From Mycobacterium sp. (lineage in GTDB: Bacteria; Actinomycetota; Actinomycetes; Mycobacteriales; Mycobacteriaceae), in contig NZ_JAFBAR010000090.1 in assembly GCF_019247635.1 (NCBI RefSeq), positions 1 through 64,000 of the forward strand: a stretch of DNA of 64,000 nucleotides, written 5' to 3'. Of the stretch, positions 61,151 through 64,000 are shown piece by piece. The notes under the pieces were generated by a model. The model was not told where the DNA came from and made no database searches. It saw nothing but the letters and a program-made list of their open reading frames with translations. Both the position numbers and the translations under genes were made by a program. How positions within the stretch are numbered: position 1 is the stretch's first letter; each line of letters begins with the position of its first letter.

Positions 61151-61195
61151 GTCCAGCAGCTTCGCATGTCGACCGCAGCCCCGCGAGGGGTCCCG

Positions 61196-62665
61196 TCATG
61201 CGGGAACCCCGATGGCCATTGGCTCCATGTACTGGTGCACGCCACCGATTCCGCCACCCTCACGACCCAGCCCGCTCAGTTTGAATCCACCGAACGGCGC
61301 GGCGCCGGGACCGCAACCGTTGACGGCGATCTGGCCGGTGCGGATGCGACGAGCGACACCGACCGCCCGGTCCACGTCGCCGCCCCATACCGCGCCGGAA
61401 AGCCCGTAGCGGGAGTTGTTCGCGATCGCGACCGCGTCGTCGTCGTCCCGGTACCGCAGCACTGTCAACACCGGCCCGAACACTTCCTCTTGCGCGATGG
61501 TCGAATTCGGTTCGGCGTCGGTGAGAATCGTTGGTTCGAAGTAGAACCCGACATCCAGCCCGGCCGGACGGCCGCCACCGGTCACCACCTTGGCCCCGTC
61601 GTCGACCGCCCCGGCGACATGACCCTCGACCCGCTCGCGCTGCGCCGCGCTGATCAGCGGGCCCATCTGTACCTCGGGATCGGTGGGGTCTCCGACCTTC
61701 ACGGCGCGGGCCAGCGCGGCGAGCCGATCAACGACGTCGTCGTGCAACGAATCGGGCAGAAGCAGCCGGCTGTGCAGGATGCAGGCCTGTCCGGCGTGCA
61801 GCGAGCAGCAGTCGAACAGCATCTGCTCGAGCATCGCGTCGGTGACCTCGGTGTCGTCCAGGACGATGCTGGCCGACTTGCCGCCCAGCTCCAGCAGGAC
61901 CCGCTTCATGGTGTCCCCCGCGGCGGACATGACCTGGCGACCGACGACCGAGCTGCCGGTAAAGCTCACCATGTCGATCCGCGGATCGGTGGTGAGCAGC
62001 TTGGCCGCCTCGACCCCCGACGGCGTGACGACGTTGACCACTCCCGCCGGGATGTCGGTGTGCTCGTCGATGATCCGCGCGAGCGCCAGCCCTGCCAGCG
62101 GCGTCAGCGGCGACGGCTTGAGCACGACGGTGTTGCCGGCGGCCAGCGCGTGATTGAGCTTCATGACGTTGAGGCAGTGCGGGAAGTTCCACGGCGTCAG
62201 GATTGACACGACACCCAGCGGCTCGTGCCGCAGCAGCGTGGTTCCGGCACCGATTCCGGTGACCGCTTCGTCGGCCAACTGCGTGGCGAGCTGGGCGGCG
62301 TGCATGGACAGGAACGCCGCCCCGTCGACCTGCATCACCCGCTCATTGGCGATGCAGCCCCACTCCACCTGGGACAGTGCGAAGAAGTCGTCTGCATGCC
62401 TCATCAGGGCTTCGCCAAGCTGGTTGAGGCACTCGCCGCGCTGCTGCGGGCTCGTCCCCGCCCAGGGCCCGCTGTCGAAAGCCTGCCGGGCGGCCCCAAC
62501 CGCCGCGCCGACCTGGGCGAGGCTCGCGTCGGGCGCCGCGGCGATGGCCTCCTCGGTGGACGGAGAGACGTCGTCGTAGCGCCCGTCCTCCGGTTGGACC
62601 CACTTTCCGTCGATGTAGAGCTGGTAGGTGTCTATGAGGGCTTGTGCAGGTTGCGCATTGGCCAT
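61196..62665 (-). CDS. NAD(P)-dependent aldehyde dehydrogenase
   Basis: Oxidises an aldehyde to the acid; substrate unknown. The 489-residue protein has the ALDH core: ILTPWNFPHCLNVMKLNHALAAGNTVVLKPSPLTPL, VSFTGSSVVGRQVM, LELGGKSASIVLDD (catalytic Glu), LHAGQACILHSRLLL (catalytic Cys), EEVFGPVLTVLRY and FGGFKLSGLGREGG. ATG at 62665. Lies 45 bases before the hydrolase on the same strand and is divergent from the dehydratase gene, so it may serve the same catabolic route. Confidence 0.93.
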   Translation of the reverse strand: MANAQPAQALIDTYQLYIDGKWVQPEDGRYDDVSPSTEEAIAAAPDASLAQVGAAVGAARQAFDSGPWAGTSPQQRGECLNQLGEALMRHADDFFALSQVEWGCIANERVMQVDGAAFLSMHAAQLATQLADEAVTGIGAGTTLLRHEPLGVVSILTPWNFPHCLNVMKLNHALAAGNTVVLKPSPLTPLAGLALARIIDEHTDIPAGVVNVVTPSGVEAAKLLTTDPRIDMVSFTGSSVVGRQVMSAAGDTMKRVLLELGGKSASIVLDDTEVTDAMLEQMLFDCCSLHAGQACILHSRLLLPDSLHDDVVDRLAALARAVKVGDPTDPEVQMGPLISAAQRERVEGHVAGAVDDGAKVVTGGGRPAGLDVGFYFEPTILTDAEPNSTIAQEEVFGPVLTVLRYRDDDDAVAIANNSRYGLSGAVWGGDVDRAVGVARRIRTGQIAVNGCGPGAAPFGGFKLSGLGREGGGIGGVHQYMEPMAIGVPA

Positions 62666-62854
62666 GTGGCTTCCTCATCGAGGTCGGTCATCTAATCACC
62701 TGGTGTACACCCGCTGGACTCCAGCGTCAATCATCGAAGACCCAATTCCGCGCTATTTCAATATGTTGTCGTCGTATTGACAGCGCGCGCCGGCGCGGAG
62801 TAAGTACATTGAGCAGGACAGATTGCGCTACTCTGTCGGATAGCGAGGCTGGCC

Positions 62855-62941
62855 TTGAAGACCGATCTTCCGCTGCACTCGCCCGATCTCCCGCTGCACT
62901 CGCCCAACCTTCGAAAAACAGCTGCAGGAAAGGCAGGGTAA
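62855..62941 (+). CDS. possible leader ORF before the MaoC-like gene
   Basis: A TTG-initiated 28-codon frame (LKTDLPLHSPDLPLHSPNLR...) ends in TAA, and the GTG of the next gene follows immediately. It includes two tandem 21-base units (62863-62904) encoding DLPLHSP twice. Coding is uncertain. The 276-base gap 62666-62941 also holds a TTGACA at 62777 with TAAGTA 18 bases later, a weak promoter candidate. Confidence 0.25.
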   Translation: MKTDLPLHSPDLPLHSPNLRKTAAGKAG

Positions 62942-63484
62942 GTGACCGACGCAGAGTTCCAGAGCAAGCTGCGCGCACTCGTCGACCAGCCCACCGGAGG
63001 CACCGGAAAGCCCTCGGTGGCACCGGATCCGGTCAACCAGCCGATGATTCGACACTGGGCGTATGCGCTCGCCGACATGAACCCCGTCTACATCGACCCG
63101 GAGTTCGCGGCCACGTCGCGGTTCGGCGGCATCGTCTCGCCACCGGTCATGTTGCAAACCTGGACCATGCCCTCGCCCAAACTGGAGGGCATCGGGGACC
63201 GAGGCGGCGCTCCCATCGAAATCAAAAGCAACCCAACGGCATTCCTCGACGAGGCCGGCTACACGAGCACCGTGGCGACCAATTCGGAGTTCGAGATCGA
63301 ACGCTATCCCCACCTGGGCGACCTGATCAGCGCGACGACGGCCTACGAGTCGGTCTCCGACGAGAAGAAGACCGCGCTAGGCACCGGCTACTTTCTTACC
63401 TGGCTGACCACCTACACCAACCAGGACGGCGAAGTGCTGGGGCGACAACGATTCCGGGTGCTGCGGTTCAGGCCGGAACGCTGA
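62942..63484 (+). CDS. MaoC/FAS1-like dehydratase domain protein
   Basis: A 180-residue hot-dog-fold protein predicted to hydrate or dehydrate an acyl-CoA. Sequence shows the N-terminal type of the pair: IRHWAYALADMNPVYIDPEFAATSRFGGIVSPPVMLQTWTMP, then NSEFEIERYPHLGDLISATTAYESVS and LGTGYFLTWLTTYTNQDGEVLGRQRFRVLRF. Such domains often act as heterodimers, as in ChsH1-ChsH2 of steroid side-chain breakdown. The GTG start directly follows a TAA; the stop overlaps the next start by 1 base. Confidence 0.85.
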   Translation: MTDAEFQSKLRALVDQPTGGTGKPSVAPDPVNQPMIRHWAYALADMNPVYIDPEFAATSRFGGIVSPPVMLQTWTMPSPKLEGIGDRGGAPIEIKSNPTAFLDEAGYTSTVATNSEFEIERYPHLGDLISATTAYESVSDEKKTALGTGYFLTWLTTYTNQDGEVLGRQRFRVLRFRPER

Positions 63485-63891
63485 TGGCGACCCGGATGGC
63501 GCCGGCGATCAGTCCGGACACCGAATTCTTCTGGAATGGGTTGCGCGAGAACACGCTTCTGATCCAGCGCTGTGGCGGCTGTGGGACGCTGCGCCACCCG
63601 CCGCGCCCGATGTGCCCCCAGTGCCGGTCCCTGGACTGGGCAGCAATCGAGTCATCGGGCCGCGGCAGCGTGTACAGCTACGTGCTGCCGCACCAGCCCC
63701 GATTCCCGTTCTTCGACTACCCCTACATCGTGGTGCTGGTCGCGCTCGACGAGGGTGTGCGGCTGGTGTCCAATCTGATCGACGTCGATCCTGCCGACGT
63801 CACGGTGGGGATGCCGGTCGAGATCTGCTACCAGACCTTTGACGGGGCCAACGGGGACCTGGTGCTACATCAGTTCCGTCCGAGCGCCTAG
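63484..63891 (+). CDS. DUF35 zinc-ribbon/OB-fold acyl-CoA-associated protein
   Basis: A 135-residue protein with a zinc ribbon (QRCGGCGTLRHPPRPMCPQC, four Cys) and an OB-fold (RGSVYSYVLPHQPRFPFFDYPYIVVLVALDEGVRLVSNLIDV). DUF35 proteins partner thiolases and MaoC-like hydratases in lipid and steroid catabolism, consistent with the dehydratase gene that it overlaps. ATG at 63484. Confidence 0.9.
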   Translation: MATRMAPAISPDTEFFWNGLRENTLLIQRCGGCGTLRHPPRPMCPQCRSLDWAAIESSGRGSVYSYVLPHQPRFPFFDYPYIVVLVALDEGVRLVSNLIDVDPADVTVGMPVEICYQTFDGANGDLVLHQFRPSA

Positions 63892-63902
63892 GTAACACCA
63901 CA

Positions 63903-64000
63903 ATGGCTTCCTCCTTCGCCGAAGAGCAAGAGAGCACGACGAACCGCGAACCGCATGCCGATGTGTTCCTTGACAGCGCGCTGGTTTCAGATCGTGACAG
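63903..64000 (+). CDS. partial gene, start of next catabolic gene
   Basis: ATG at 63903 opens a frame (MASSFAEEQESTTNREPHAD...) that stays open to the window end, 11 bases after the DUF35 stop. Too short to identify; by position another MaoC-like, thiolase or dehydrogenase gene of the same operon. Confidence 0.5.
   Translation, partial: MASSFAEEQESTTNREPHADVFLDSALVSDRD

Overview
The window is high-GC actinobacterial DNA from a slow-growing pathogenic-type mycobacterium outside the M. tuberculosis complex. Gene order follows the M. tuberculosis Rv1251c-Rv1191 segment in reversed orientation: kgd, mdh, corA, lpqY-sugABC, mrp, tatB-htrA-rseA, sigE, glgC/glgM, gpgS, fadD6, dapE/dapD, fadD36. A PE_PGRS gene points to the M. 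kansasii/M. marinum/M. tuberculosis side of the genus rather than the M. avium complex, which is recalled to lack this family. Species is inference. Rv names below come from recalled family knowledge, not from a search.

Layout. 1-13.3 kb: end of a UPF1-type helicase, an MFS pump, 2-oxoglutarate enzyme Kgd, an SDR, lipoprotein LpqZ, a remnant of a malic enzyme, malate dehydrogenase and CorA. 13.6-24.3 kb: trehalose importer LpqY-SugABC with a SUFU-domain gene attached, stress and membrane proteins, an MgtE-N/CBS protein coupled to a DUF1003 membrane protein, a transglycosylase-like secreted protein and Mrp. 24.6-38 kb: the SigE envelope-stress locus. Instead of sitting next to each other, sigE and rseA are separated by about 9.7 kb carrying a PE_PGRS gene, two large ATPase/LuxR regulators, a dead third copy, a membrane protein with an MmpS-like domain and a small secreted protein. 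38-43 kb: methyltransferase, SRPBCC/acyltransferase pair and a TetR-controlled ABC exporter. 43-51.3 kb: alpha-glucan and methylglucose-lipopolysaccharide genes (glgC, glgM, gpgS) with tagA, folP2, fadD6 and a LOG cytokinin enzyme. 51.4-58.7 kb: a STAND-like ATPase, a secreted GH5 endoglycoceramidase-like enzyme, dapE/dapD for lysine and diaminopimelate, and an MFS permease. 58.8-64 kb: acyl-CoA ligase, hydrolase, aldehyde dehydrogenase, MaoC-like dehydratase and a DUF35 zinc/OB-fold protein, which look like a lipid or steroid catabolic cluster running off the end.

No rRNA, tRNA, IS element or CRISPR array was recognised. Intergenic regions hold several long palindromes, some sharing sequence with each other. 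Several genes have a TANNNT -10 hexamer placed so that transcription would start at the start codon (leaderless). The most unusual region is 26.7-37.6 kb, where the sigE-rseA pair is split and a regulator has been duplicated together with a conserved leader containing a dyad and a short ORF.
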